Shown here: piece after piece, positions 35,492-43,334 of the stretch
Layout: each line of letters begins with the position of its first letter
How positions within the stretch are numbered: the first letter of the stretch is position 1
Notes under the pieces: generated by a model
What the model was told of the DNA's origin: nothing
Databases searched by the model: none
Seen by the model: the letters and a program-made list of their open reading frames with translations, nothing else
Position numbers and translations under genes: made by a program
Assembly: GCF_000422825.1 (NCBI RefSeq)
Contig: NZ_AUGU01000016.1
Span: 124,001 to 188,000 of the forward strand
Length of the DNA stretch: 64,000 nucleotides
Reading direction: 5' to 3'
Origin: Nocardioides insulae DSM 17944
GTDB taxonomy: Bacteria > Actinomycetota > Actinomycetes > Propionibacteriales > Nocardioidaceae

Positions 35492-36789
35492 GCGGTCCGC
35501 GGAGGGCGCGTGGTTGAGGCGATCGCGGCGCGGTGCAGCATCGCGGCGCGACCGACCGGCGTCCCCTCCTCGATCCACAGCCCGACGGCCGCGGGGTTGA
35601 AGAGCTGCTCGATCGCCAGCAGCGCGGCGCCGATGACGCCCTCGCGGAAGTCAAGGGAGGCGCTGCGGACGACGAGATCGCTCCCGGCCAGGTCGCTGGT
35701 CCGTTCGACGAGGGTGCGGGCGAACCGGTCGACGATCTCGGGCCCGATTCGCAGGGCACCGCCGCCGAGCACCACCGTGCCCGGGTTGGCGAAGCTCACC
35801 AGGGTGGCCACGGTCCGAGCCACGGCGTCCAGGCTCTCCTCGACGGCGGATGAGGCCAGTGGGTCGCCGGCCGCGGCGGCGAGGCCGACGTCCTGCGGGG
35901 TCAGGCTTCGGCCCTGCTTGAGCACGGCTGACAGGGCGGGACTCGCCGACGCCTCCGGTAGGAGGCGCTGCACCAGTCCCCATCCTCCGCTGACCGCCTC
36001 CAGGCACCCCGTCCGGCCGCACCGGCAGAGCACGGCCGGGTCGTCGGTCACCTGGATGTGCCCGATGTCGCCGGCGGCCCCGTGGTGGCCGCGGAAGACC
36101 GAGCCGCCGGAGACCAGGCCGGCACCGATGCCGAGGTCGACCAGGATGTAGAGCAGGTCCCTGCCGTCCGAGGGCGTGCCCCTGTGCCACTCGCCGAGCG
36201 CCATCACGTTGACGTCGTTGTCGACCCAGACCGGGGCGTCGTACCGCTCCCGGAACCAGGAGCGGACGTTGAACCCGTTCCAGCCCGGCATGATCGGCGG
36301 CGCCACCAGGGCTCCGGCGGAGAAATCGACCGGTCCTGCGACGCCGATCCCGAAGGCCCAGGGTCGCGTCCGCGTCCGCTGTGCGAGTCGAGAGAACATG
36401 GCGTCGAGTCGTTCCAGGGTCTCGTCCGCGCGGTCGGCGGACTCCCAGTCCTGGTGGGCGAAGTCGACCAATGTGCCGTCCAACGTGGTGACCGCGGCCG
36501 ACATCTCGGTGGCGCCGATGACGGCGGAGTAGGCGTGACCGGCTTCGTTGCGCAGTGTCAGCGTCCGTGACGGACGACCACCTTGGGAGGGGGCCATCTC
36601 GCCGTTCTCGAGGAGGCCCACCTCCATCGCCTGGCGCACCCGTTGCGCGATCACCTTGCGGCCCAGTCCTGTCTCGCGCTCGAGCTCGGGCCGGGTCACG
36701 GCCTGCCCGGTCCGGACGAGGTTGATCAACCTCCCGTAGATGAAGGCGTCCTGGGGCGAGGGAGCTGAGGAGACAGCCGTGGTCGTCAC
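35488..36789 (-). CDS. ROK family transcriptional repressor of the glycoside operon
   Basis: 433 residues from a GTG at 36789. The N-terminal winged helix (about 15-75) includes NLVRTGQAVTRPELERETGLGRKVIAQRVRQAMEVGLLE. The ROK domain has GIGVAGPVDF, VWVDNDVNVMALGEW, LGIGAGLVSGG and the zinc site GHIQV...CRCGRTGCLEAVSGG. Such proteins bind a sugar and release the operator. It diverges from the ABC importer operon at 37039 and should repress it and itself. A TAAACT box 8 bases before the GTG suggests a leaderless mRNA. The gene shares overlapping stop codons with the monooxygenase. Confidence 0.87.
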   Translation of the reverse strand: MTTTAVSSAPSPQDAFIYGRLINLVRTGQAVTRPELERETGLGRKVIAQRVRQAMEVGLLENGEMAPSQGGRPSRTLTLRNEAGHAYSAVIGATEMSAAVTTLDGTLVDFAHQDWESADRADETLERLDAMFSRLAQRTRTRPWAFGIGVAGPVDFSAGALVAPPIMPGWNGFNVRSWFRERYDAPVWVDNDVNVMALGEWHRGTPSDGRDLLYILVDLGIGAGLVSGGSVFRGHHGAAGDIGHIQVTDDPAVLCRCGRTGCLEAVSGGWGLVQRLLPEASASPALSAVLKQGRSLTPQDVGLAAAAGDPLASSAVEESLDAVARTVATLVSFANPGTVVLGGGALRIGPEIVDRFARTLVERTSDLAGSDLVVRSASLDFREGVIGAALLAIEQLFNPAAVGLWIEEGTPVGRAAMLHRAAIASTTRPPRTA

Positions 36790-36797
36790 AGCGGCAG

Positions 36798-36803
36798 AGT
36801 TTA
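36798..36803 (-). promoter_or_regulatory. -10 box of the ROK gene
   Basis: On the minus strand TAAACT precedes the GTG at 36789 by 8 bases, in an AT-rich patch. It places initiation at or close to the start codon. Confidence 0.4.
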
Positions 36804-36919
36804 ATGTTCCTATGGGGCAAAAGAGAAGGATTTCTTGGGCGCCATGAGGTTGGCCCGCGTCCGATGGAGGCCATTCACGCGGTGGATGGGGTGCATCGTT
36901 GGCCTGCATGATGTGACCG

Positions 36920-36948
36920 TTGACATAGGTTCCAAGCGAACATAAGTT
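36920..36948 (+). promoter_or_regulatory. promoter of the glycoside operon with an internal palindrome
   Basis: A consensus -35 TTGACA (36920-36925), a spacer of exactly 17 bases, and a -10 TAAGTT (36943-36948) form the best housekeeping promoter in the window. The spacer contains GTTC-N5-GAAC (36929-36941), a small inverted repeat where the ROK repressor could bind and occlude polymerase. The first gene begins about 90 bases downstream. Confidence 0.65.
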
Positions 36949-37038
36949 GGGCGAACGGTGATCGGGGCCACCTGCTCACTCCCCGGTTCCATCCACTCTG
37001 CTCGCGGCCGCGGCCGCCTGAGTTCCCCGGAGACACAC

Positions 37039-38568
37039 ATGCGAAGGTTGATTGGCGCGGCGGTCGTCGCGGCCCTGGTTGCTGGCACGGCGGCCTGCGG
37101 AGGCTCGTCCGGTGGCGCCGCCAGCGGGGGCTCCACCGACTCGTTCACCCTGGCCGCGATCACGCCGCCGTCCTCGTTCGCCATCGGGGCGATGGCCTCG
37201 AGCGGCCCCGAGGATCCGTACTACCAGGCGGTCTACGACCGGCTCCTCAGCGTCGGCACCGATGGCCAGCCGCAGGCCGACCTCGCCACCGAGTGGGCCG
37301 TCGGCGACAACGGAATGAGTCTGGACCTGACCCTGCGCGAGGGCGTCACCTTCACCGACGGCGCCGCCTTCGACGCCGCGGCTGTCAAGGCGAACCTGGA
37401 GAAGGCCAAGGCCGCCAAGGGCGAGGCGGGCTCGGCCCTCGGCGCTGTCCAGAGTGTCAAGGTGGTCGACCCGACCCATGTCTCGCTCAAGCTCAACCGC
37501 CCCGACCCGGGTCTGACCGCGGCCCTGGCGCGCAGTTCCGGCTACATGGCCAGCCCCCAGGCCCTCGACTCCGCCGACCTGGCCACCCAGCCCGTCGGTT
37601 CCGGGCCCTACGTGCTCGACAGCAAGCAGAGCACCGCCGGCAGCGTCTACGTGTACACCCGTAACGAGGACTACTGGGACAAGGAGGCCTTCCCCTACGA
37701 CACGCTCACGATCCGCTTCCTCGAGGACATGAGTGCGACCGTCAACGGTCTGCGCTCAGGCCAGATCGACGCCACCGCGACGCAGACCAGTGACCTGGTC
37801 GCCGCAGCGGAGCAGGCGGACCTCAACGTGGAGACGTTCTTCGGCGGGGGCCTCGACGGTATGTACCTGTGGGACCGCGACGGCAAGCTCGCCCCGGCGC
37901 TCAAGGACGTCCGCGTCCGTCAGGCGATCAACTACGCCACCAATCGCGACGCGATCCTCGAGTCCGTCAAGGGCGGCCTGGGCACGGTCACCTCCCAGGT
38001 CTTCCCGGAGGGTTCCCTCGGCTATGACGAGGCCCTCGACGACGCCTATCCGTACGACCTGGACAAGGCCAAGCAGCTGATGGCGGAGGCGGGGTACGCC
38101 GACGGGTTCTCGATCACCCTGCCGGACTTCTCCCCGGTCTATCCCGACGAGCAGGCTGCGATGACCGAGCTGCTCAAGTCGATCAACATCACTGTGGAGT
38201 ACAAGCCGACCACGGGTGACCAGGTCGTCGGCAGCATCATGGGCGGGCAGTGGCCGCTGAACTACTTCACGCTCACCACCTCTTCGCCGTACGAGCTGAT
38301 CGGCCTCACCATGACCGACCAGTCGCCGTTCAACCCGTTCAAGAACAGCGACCCGGAACTTGCCAAGCTGATCGACGCGGCGTACGCCGCCACCGGCGAC
38401 GCCCAGGACGACGCGCTTCAGGAGGTCAACAAGTACGTCGTCGACCAGGCATGGTTCGCCCCGTGGGACGCCGTCGAGAGCGCCGCCATCACTGCCGATG
38501 GCATCGACGTCACGCCGGTGCCGGGAGTCAGCGTCCCGCCGCTGTCGGCCTACCAGCCGGCCAGCTGA
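37039..38568 (+). CDS. ABC transporter substrate-binding lipoprotein, family 5
   Basis: 509 residues. ATG 37039 has CCGGAGA upstream. The N-terminus is a lipoprotein signal (AALVAGTAACGGSSGG, Cys near residue 21) followed by a flexible Gly/Ser linker. The SBP_bac_5 fold is shown by YDRLLSVGTDGQPQADLATEW, VTFTDGAAFDAAAVKANLEK, PVGSGPYVLDSKQ and VRVRQAINYATNRDAILES. Family 5 proteins bind peptides, nickel or, in many actinobacteria, oligosaccharides and glycosides. As first gene of the operon it delivers the substrate to the permeases encoded downstream; the operon suggests a plant glycoside. Confidence 0.9.
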   Translation: MRRLIGAAVVAALVAGTAACGGSSGGAASGGSTDSFTLAAITPPSSFAIGAMASSGPEDPYYQAVYDRLLSVGTDGQPQADLATEWAVGDNGMSLDLTLREGVTFTDGAAFDAAAVKANLEKAKAAKGEAGSALGAVQSVKVVDPTHVSLKLNRPDPGLTAALARSSGYMASPQALDSADLATQPVGSGPYVLDSKQSTAGSVYVYTRNEDYWDKEAFPYDTLTIRFLEDMSATVNGLRSGQIDATATQTSDLVAAAEQADLNVETFFGGGLDGMYLWDRDGKLAPALKDVRVRQAINYATNRDAILESVKGGLGTVTSQVFPEGSLGYDEALDDAYPYDLDKAKQLMAEAGYADGFSITLPDFSPVYPDEQAAMTELLKSINITVEYKPTTGDQVVGSIMGGQWPLNYFTLTTSSPYELIGLTMTDQSPFNPFKNSDPELAKLIDAAYAATGDAQDDALQEVNKYVVDQAWFAPWDAVESAAITADGIDVTPVPGVSVPPLSAYQPAS

Positions 38569-38642
38569 TCACGTCCCCGCGTCCGCGGCCCACTGAGGCC
38601 GCGGACGCAGGGGGCACTCCAGACCGAACCTTCGGAGTTTCC

Positions 38643-39584
38643 GTGTTCACCTTCCTGCTTCGCCGCATCGCGTCAGGCGTCGCCCTCGTCTTCGTCACCG
38701 CGACGGTCACGTTCTTCCTGACGGCCATGACCGGATCGGATCCGGCCCGCCGGATCCTCGGCCCCACCGCGACCCTCGACGAGGTCGCAGCGAAGCAGGC
38801 CGAGCTCGGCCTCGACCAGTCGGTCCTCCAGCGGTACCTCGACTGGCTCGGTGGCGTCCTGCACGGCGACCTCAGCACGTCCTGGTTCACCAACGAGCCA
38901 GTGACCACCCTGGTCTGGGCAGCGCTGCCCATCACCTTGTCCCTCGTGGTGAGCGCGATCGTCTTGACCGCGGTGATCAGCGTCGTGCTCGGCGTGGTCT
39001 CCGCCGTCCGGGGCGGCTGGCTCGACAACGCGGTCCAGGTGCTCTCCATCGTCGGCTTCGCGATCCCGAGCTTCCTCGTCGGGCTGCTGCTCTCAGTGGT
39101 CTTCGCCGTCCAACTCGGCATCCTCCCGGCGATCGGCTACACGCCGTTCAGCGTCGACCCCGTCGGATGGCTCACGTCGATCACCCTCCCGGCCGTCGCG
39201 CTCACCGTCGGTGCCGTGGCCACCGTCTCCACCCAGACACGGGGTTCGATGATCGAGGTGCTCGGCCAGGACTACGTGCGGACCCTGCGCAGCCGCGGCC
39301 TACCGACCCGCAGCATCCTGCTCAAGCACGCGCTGCGCAACGCCGCCCCAGCCTCCCTGACGGTTCTCTCCCTCCAGTTCATCGCGCTGATCAGCGGTGC
39401 CGTCGTGATCGAGAAGGTCTTCGGGCTCAACGGCATCGGCCAGCTCGCCACCTCCGCGGCCAGCCAGGGCGACGTCCCGCTGATCCTCGGCGTGGTCCTC
39501 CTCGTCGTCACCCTCGTCGTCCTCGTGAACCTGCTCGCCGATCTCCTGCTCGGCTGGCTCAACCCCAAGGTGCGCATCGCATGA
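38643..39584 (+). CDS. ABC transporter permease, DppB type
   Basis: 313 residues from a GTG at 38643 with CGGAG 5 bases upstream. The N-terminal TFLLRRIASGVALVFVTATVTFFL helix, the periplasmic loop (DPARRILGPTATLDEVAAKQAELGLDQSVLQRYLDWLGGVLHGDLSTSW) and the BPD_transp_1 domain follow the DppB/OppB plan. The EAA-like loop is YVRTLRSRGLPTRSILLKHALRNAAPAS. About six membrane helices. Its stop overlaps the ATG of the next gene (ATGA). With the permease half of the following fusion protein it forms the import channel. Confidence 0.9.
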   Translation: MFTFLLRRIASGVALVFVTATVTFFLTAMTGSDPARRILGPTATLDEVAAKQAELGLDQSVLQRYLDWLGGVLHGDLSTSWFTNEPVTTLVWAALPITLSLVVSAIVLTAVISVVLGVVSAVRGGWLDNAVQVLSIVGFAIPSFLVGLLLSVVFAVQLGILPAIGYTPFSVDPVGWLTSITLPAVALTVGAVATVSTQTRGSMIEVLGQDYVRTLRSRGLPTRSILLKHALRNAAPASLTVLSLQFIALISGAVVIEKVFGLNGIGQLATSAASQGDVPLILGVVLLVVTLVVLVNLLADLLLGWLNPKVRIA

Positions 39585-41371
39585 GCCTCCCCACCGACCC
39601 GACCACGGCGGCCACGCTCGGCCACGCCATCGACCCGGAGGTCAGGCGAGCCGGCCTGGTCAAGCGCCTCGTCCGGATCCCCACGGCCGTCGTCGCCCTG
39701 GTGTGGCTCGTGGTGGTGGTCGCCGCCGCCGTCCTCGCGCCCCTGCTGACGTCGCAGAGCCCCACCGCCTCCGACATCCTCGACGCCCTGGCTCCGCGGG
39801 GTCCGGGACACCCCCTCGGGACCGACGGGGTCGGGCGCGACGTCTGGGCGCAGCTCATCTACGGCGCCCGCACCAGCCTCGTCGGCGCACTGATCGTCGT
39901 GATCGTCTCCCTCGTCGTCGGTCTGCCCGCCGGCCTGATCGCCGGTTACTTCCGCGGTCGTTTCGATGGCATCTCCACCTGGATCGCCAGCCTCCTCATG
40001 GCTCAGCCGGCGATCATCATCCTGCTCGTCGTCCTCACGCAGGTGGGTCGCAACACCGCACTGGCAATGTTCGTGTTCGGCTTCGTCATCGCGCCGGGCG
40101 TCTTCCGTCTGGTCAGAGCCTCGGTGATCGCCGTGCGAGAGGAGCTCTTCGTCGACGCGGCCCGGGTCTCGGGACTGACCGACCCCCGCCTGATCCGCCG
40201 CCACATCCTCCCCGTCGTGGTCGCCCCGACGGTGATCCAGATGTCCCAGATCTTCGGCATCGCCATCGTCGTCCAGGCCGGCCTGGAGTTCCTCGGACTC
40301 GGCTCGGCCAACCAGGCCAGCTGGGGCGGCATGCTCAACGACGCCTTCCAGGCCATCTACACCGCGCCCCGCCTGCTCGTCTGGCCCGCTCTGGCGATCA
40401 TCCTCACCGTCACCGCGTGCGCCCTACTGGGCAACGCGCTGCGCGACGCGCTCGGAGGCGCCCCCGCCGCCCGGCGACGCCGCCGGCGGAAGGAGTTGTC
40501 CGACACGGGCTCGGTGACCGTGTCCACGTCGCCGGACGTCGCGGACGACGTCGCCCTCCAGATCGACAGCCTCGTCGTCTCCTACCCAGGAGCGGCCGGT
40601 GACCGCGAGGTCGTCCACGGCGTCTCCCTGGCCATCCGCAGGGGTGAGGTGCTGGGCCTGGTGGGGGAGTCGGGCTCCGGCAAGTCGCAGACCGCTTTCT
40701 CCGTGCTCGGCCTGCTACCCGGCGCCGCCTCGATGAGCGCGGACCGGATCCAGTTCCATGGCGAGGACCTCACCACTCTCAGCGGCGCGGCCATGAACCG
40801 GCTCCGCGGCCGCCGGATCGGCTACATCCCGCAGGAGCCGATGTCGAACCTCGACCCGTCGTTCCGGGTCGGCTCACAACTCGTCGACCCGATGCGCCAC
40901 CACCTCGGGCTCTCCCGCAAGGACGCCAGGGCAGAGGCCCTCCGGCTCCTCGAGCGGGTCGGCATCCGTGACCCCGAGCGTGTCTTCGACGCCTACCCGC
41001 ACCAGATCTCGGGCGGTATGGCTCAACGCGTCCTCATCGCCGGCGCCGTCTCCTGCAATCCCGAGCTGCTGATCGCCGACGAGCCCACCACCGCCCTCGA
41101 CGTCACCGTCCAGGCCGAGGTGCTCGACCTGATCCGCGAACTCCAGGCCGAGCGCGAGATGGCCGTCCTGCTGGTCACCCACAACTTCGGCGTCGTCGCC
41201 GACATCTGCGACACCGTCGCGGTGATGCGCGATGGCCGGATCGTCGAGGTGGCGAGTGCCGACGACCTCTTCTCCGACCCCCAGGACGCCTACACCCGGA
41301 TGCTGCTCGAAAGCTCCGTCGAAGGTGCGCCAGCCCGCAAGCCCCTGCCCGTGATCGGAGCAACCCGATGA
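39581..41371 (+). CDS. fused ABC permease (DppC type) and ATPase (DppD type)
   Basis: 596 residues in one frame. Residues about 25-295 form a DppC-like permease (AVVALVWLVVVVAAAVLAPLL, HPLGTDGVGRDVWAQLIYGARTSL, EAA loop FVDAARVSGLTDPRLIRRHILP). After a basic linker (ARRRRRRKELSDTG), residues about 325-585 form an ATPase with Walker A GESGSGKSQ, Q-loop PQEP, signature SGGMAQR and Walker B LLIADEPTTALD. These are normally two polypeptides; the fusion ties one ATPase to one permease. It overlaps both neighbours by ATGA, so stoichiometry is fixed at translation. Confidence 0.88.
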   Translation: MSLPTDPTTAATLGHAIDPEVRRAGLVKRLVRIPTAVVALVWLVVVVAAAVLAPLLTSQSPTASDILDALAPRGPGHPLGTDGVGRDVWAQLIYGARTSLVGALIVVIVSLVVGLPAGLIAGYFRGRFDGISTWIASLLMAQPAIIILLVVLTQVGRNTALAMFVFGFVIAPGVFRLVRASVIAVREELFVDAARVSGLTDPRLIRRHILPVVVAPTVIQMSQIFGIAIVVQAGLEFLGLGSANQASWGGMLNDAFQAIYTAPRLLVWPALAIILTVTACALLGNALRDALGGAPAARRRRRRKELSDTGSVTVSTSPDVADDVALQIDSLVVSYPGAAGDREVVHGVSLAIRRGEVLGLVGESGSGKSQTAFSVLGLLPGAASMSADRIQFHGEDLTTLSGAAMNRLRGRRIGYIPQEPMSNLDPSFRVGSQLVDPMRHHLGLSRKDARAEALRLLERVGIRDPERVFDAYPHQISGGMAQRVLIAGAVSCNPELLIADEPTTALDVTVQAEVLDLIRELQAEREMAVLLVTHNFGVVADICDTVAVMRDGRIVEVASADDLFSDPQDAYTRMLLESSVEGAPARKPLPVIGATR

Positions 41372-42216
41372 CTGAGACCCCGCTCCTCGAGGTCGATGAC
41401 CTCGTCGTCGAGTACGACGTTCGAGGATTCCGCCGCTCACCCGTCCGTGTCCTGCACGGGATCGCCCTCGACGTACGCCGGGGGGAGACCCTCGGCCTCG
41501 TCGGCGAGTCCGGCTCCGGCAAGAGCACCCTCGGCCGCGCCGTGCTCGGCCTCGCCCCCGTCACCGAAGGTGAGATCCGCTTCGAGGGCCGCGCCATCTC
41601 CGGTCTCGGCAAGCGCGAGCGCCGCGCGCTGAGCAGCGACATCCAGGTCGTCTTCCAGGACCCCTACACCTCGCTGAACCCGGCGATGACGGTCGGGGAC
41701 ATCCTCGCCGAGCCGCTCGCCGTCGGTGGCGTTGCCAAGGGAGAGGCGCGTCAGCGCGTCAAGGATCTCCTTGACGCCGTCCACCTGCCCACGGATGCCG
41801 CCCAGCGCCTGCCGCGTGAGTTCTCGGGCGGTCAGCGTCAGCGTGTCGCCATCGCCCGCGCCCTGTGCCGCGAGCCGAAGCTAATCGTCTGCGACGAGCC
41901 CGTGAGCGCGCTCGACCTCTCCACCCAGGCCCGCGTCCTCGACCTCTTCGTCGAGATCCAGGAGCGCACCGGCGTCGCCTATCTCTTCGTCAGCCACGAT
42001 CTCGCCGTCGTCCGCCACATCGCACACCGGGTCGCGGTGATGTACCGCGGCGAGATCGTCGAGCTCGGCGACGGCGACACCGTCACTTCGACGCCGGAAC
42101 ACCCGTACACGCAGAAGCTCCTGCTCGCCTCGCCCGTCCCCGACCCCGATGCCCAGGCGACCCGTCGGGCCCGGCGCCTCGAGGCCGCCTCTTCCGGCGC
42201 TGGTGGTGCCCGATGA
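41368..42216 (+). CDS. ABC transporter ATP-binding protein, DppF type
   Basis: 282 residues. Walker A VGESGSGKST, Q-loop VVFQDPYTSLNPAMTVGDI, signature FSGGQRQRVAIARAL, Walker B KLIVCDEPVSALD, and the C-terminal oligopeptide-type extension PEHPYTQKLLLASPVPDP. It pairs with the ATPase domain of the preceding fusion protein to power import. ATGA overlaps on both sides couple it to its neighbours. Confidence 0.92.
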   Translation: MTETPLLEVDDLVVEYDVRGFRRSPVRVLHGIALDVRRGETLGLVGESGSGKSTLGRAVLGLAPVTEGEIRFEGRAISGLGKRERRALSSDIQVVFQDPYTSLNPAMTVGDILAEPLAVGGVAKGEARQRVKDLLDAVHLPTDAAQRLPREFSGGQRQRVAIARALCREPKLIVCDEPVSALDLSTQARVLDLFVEIQERTGVAYLFVSHDLAVVRHIAHRVAVMYRGEIVELGDGDTVTSTPEHPYTQKLLLASPVPDPDAQATRRARRLEAASSGAGGAR

Positions 42217-43334
42217 CCGAAGCCCGCTCGCGGCGCACCGTCGCGGGGATCATCGGCACCGGCTTCATGGGGGAGGTCCACGCCCGCGCGATCCGTCGCT
42301 CCGGTGCCGAGCTGCGCCGCGTCGTCGGCTCCACCCCCGAGCGGAGCCGCGAAGCGGGCGAGCGACTCGGCCTCGACCGGTTCACCGACGACCTCGCGAC
42401 TCTGCTCGCCGATCCCGAGATCGATGTCGTCCACGTCTGCACGCCCAACGCCACCCACGCCGAGTTCGTCCGCGCCATCCTCGACGCCGGCAAGCACGTC
42501 ATCTGCGAGAAGCCGCTCGCCGTCACCGCCGACGAGGCCGACGACCTCACCCGACGGGCAGACGCCGCGGGGCTGGTCGCCACCGTCCCGTTCGTCTACC
42601 GCTTCTACCCGATGGTGCGCGAGGCCCGTGCCCGGCTCGCCTCGGGCGCCTCCGGTGAGGTTCGGCTGCTGCACGGCTCCTACCTGCAGGACTGGCTCGC
42701 CCAGACTGACGACGACAACTGGCGGGTCTCCGCCGAGCACGGCGGCGCCTCCCGGGCCTTCGCCGACATCGGCGTGCACTGGTGCGACCTGCTGGAGTTC
42801 GTCACCGGTCATCGGATCACCCGCGTCACCGCACGCACCCTGATCGCGATGCCGGAGCGCGCTGGCCGGCCGGTCACAACCGAGGACGCCGCCGTACTCC
42901 TGCTCGAGACCGACCGGGGCGCGACCGGCACCCTCACCGTCAGCCAGATCAGCCCCGGACGGAAGAACCGGCTCTGGTTCTCCGTCGACGCCGCCCGGGA
43001 GAGCCTCTCCTTCGACCAGGAGAACCCCGACTCGCTCTGGGTCGGCGGCCGCGACGTCAACCAGCAGCTCCTCCGCGGCGCCAGACCCGCCGCCGGCGCT
43101 GCGTCGTACGACGTCCTGCCCGCCGGCCACCCGCAGGGCTACCAGGACTGCTTCGACGCCTTCGTCCGCGACACCTACGCCGCGCTGCGTGGTGGCAAAC
43201 CCGACGGCCTCCCGACCTTCGCCGACGGACTGCGCGCGGCTCGGATCACCGCCGCGGTGATCGAGTCCGCCGCCACCGGCACCTGGGTCGACATCGACGA
43301 ACTCCACACCCCCGAACAGGAACTCATCGCATGA
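42213..43334 (+). CDS. Gfo/Idh/MocA family NAD(P)-dependent oxidoreductase
   Basis: 373 residues. The Rossmann N-terminus reads GIIGTGFMGEVHARAIRRSG. VCTPNATHAEFVRAILDAGKHVICEKPLA holds the conserved EKP lysine, and the C-terminal domain carries the ADIGVHWCDLLEFVTG segment (GxHxxD-like motif). Family members oxidise or reduce sugars at C2/C3/C4. In characterised C-glycoside pathways (DgpA) such an enzyme interconverts the sugar and its 3-oxo form. Here it could reduce the released 3-oxo sugar, or oxidise the glycoside alongside the GMC oxidase. It overlaps both neighbours by ATGA. Confidence 0.87.
   Translation: MTEARSRRTVAGIIGTGFMGEVHARAIRRSGAELRRVVGSTPERSREAGERLGLDRFTDDLATLLADPEIDVVHVCTPNATHAEFVRAILDAGKHVICEKPLAVTADEADDLTRRADAAGLVATVPFVYRFYPMVREARARLASGASGEVRLLHGSYLQDWLAQTDDDNWRVSAEHGGASRAFADIGVHWCDLLEFVTGHRITRVTARTLIAMPERAGRPVTTEDAAVLLLETDRGATGTLTVSQISPGRKNRLWFSVDAARESLSFDQENPDSLWVGGRDVNQQLLRGARPAAGAASYDVLPAGHPQGYQDCFDAFVRDTYAALRGGKPDGLPTFADGLRAARITAAVIESAATGTWVDIDELHTPEQELIA

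Noticed and set aside
39581..41371. Two separate genes (DppC and DppD) in place of a fusion
   Set aside because: The frame is continuous through the linker with no stop, no ribosome binding site and no good start codon before the ATPase domain; a sequencing error remains the only alternative.
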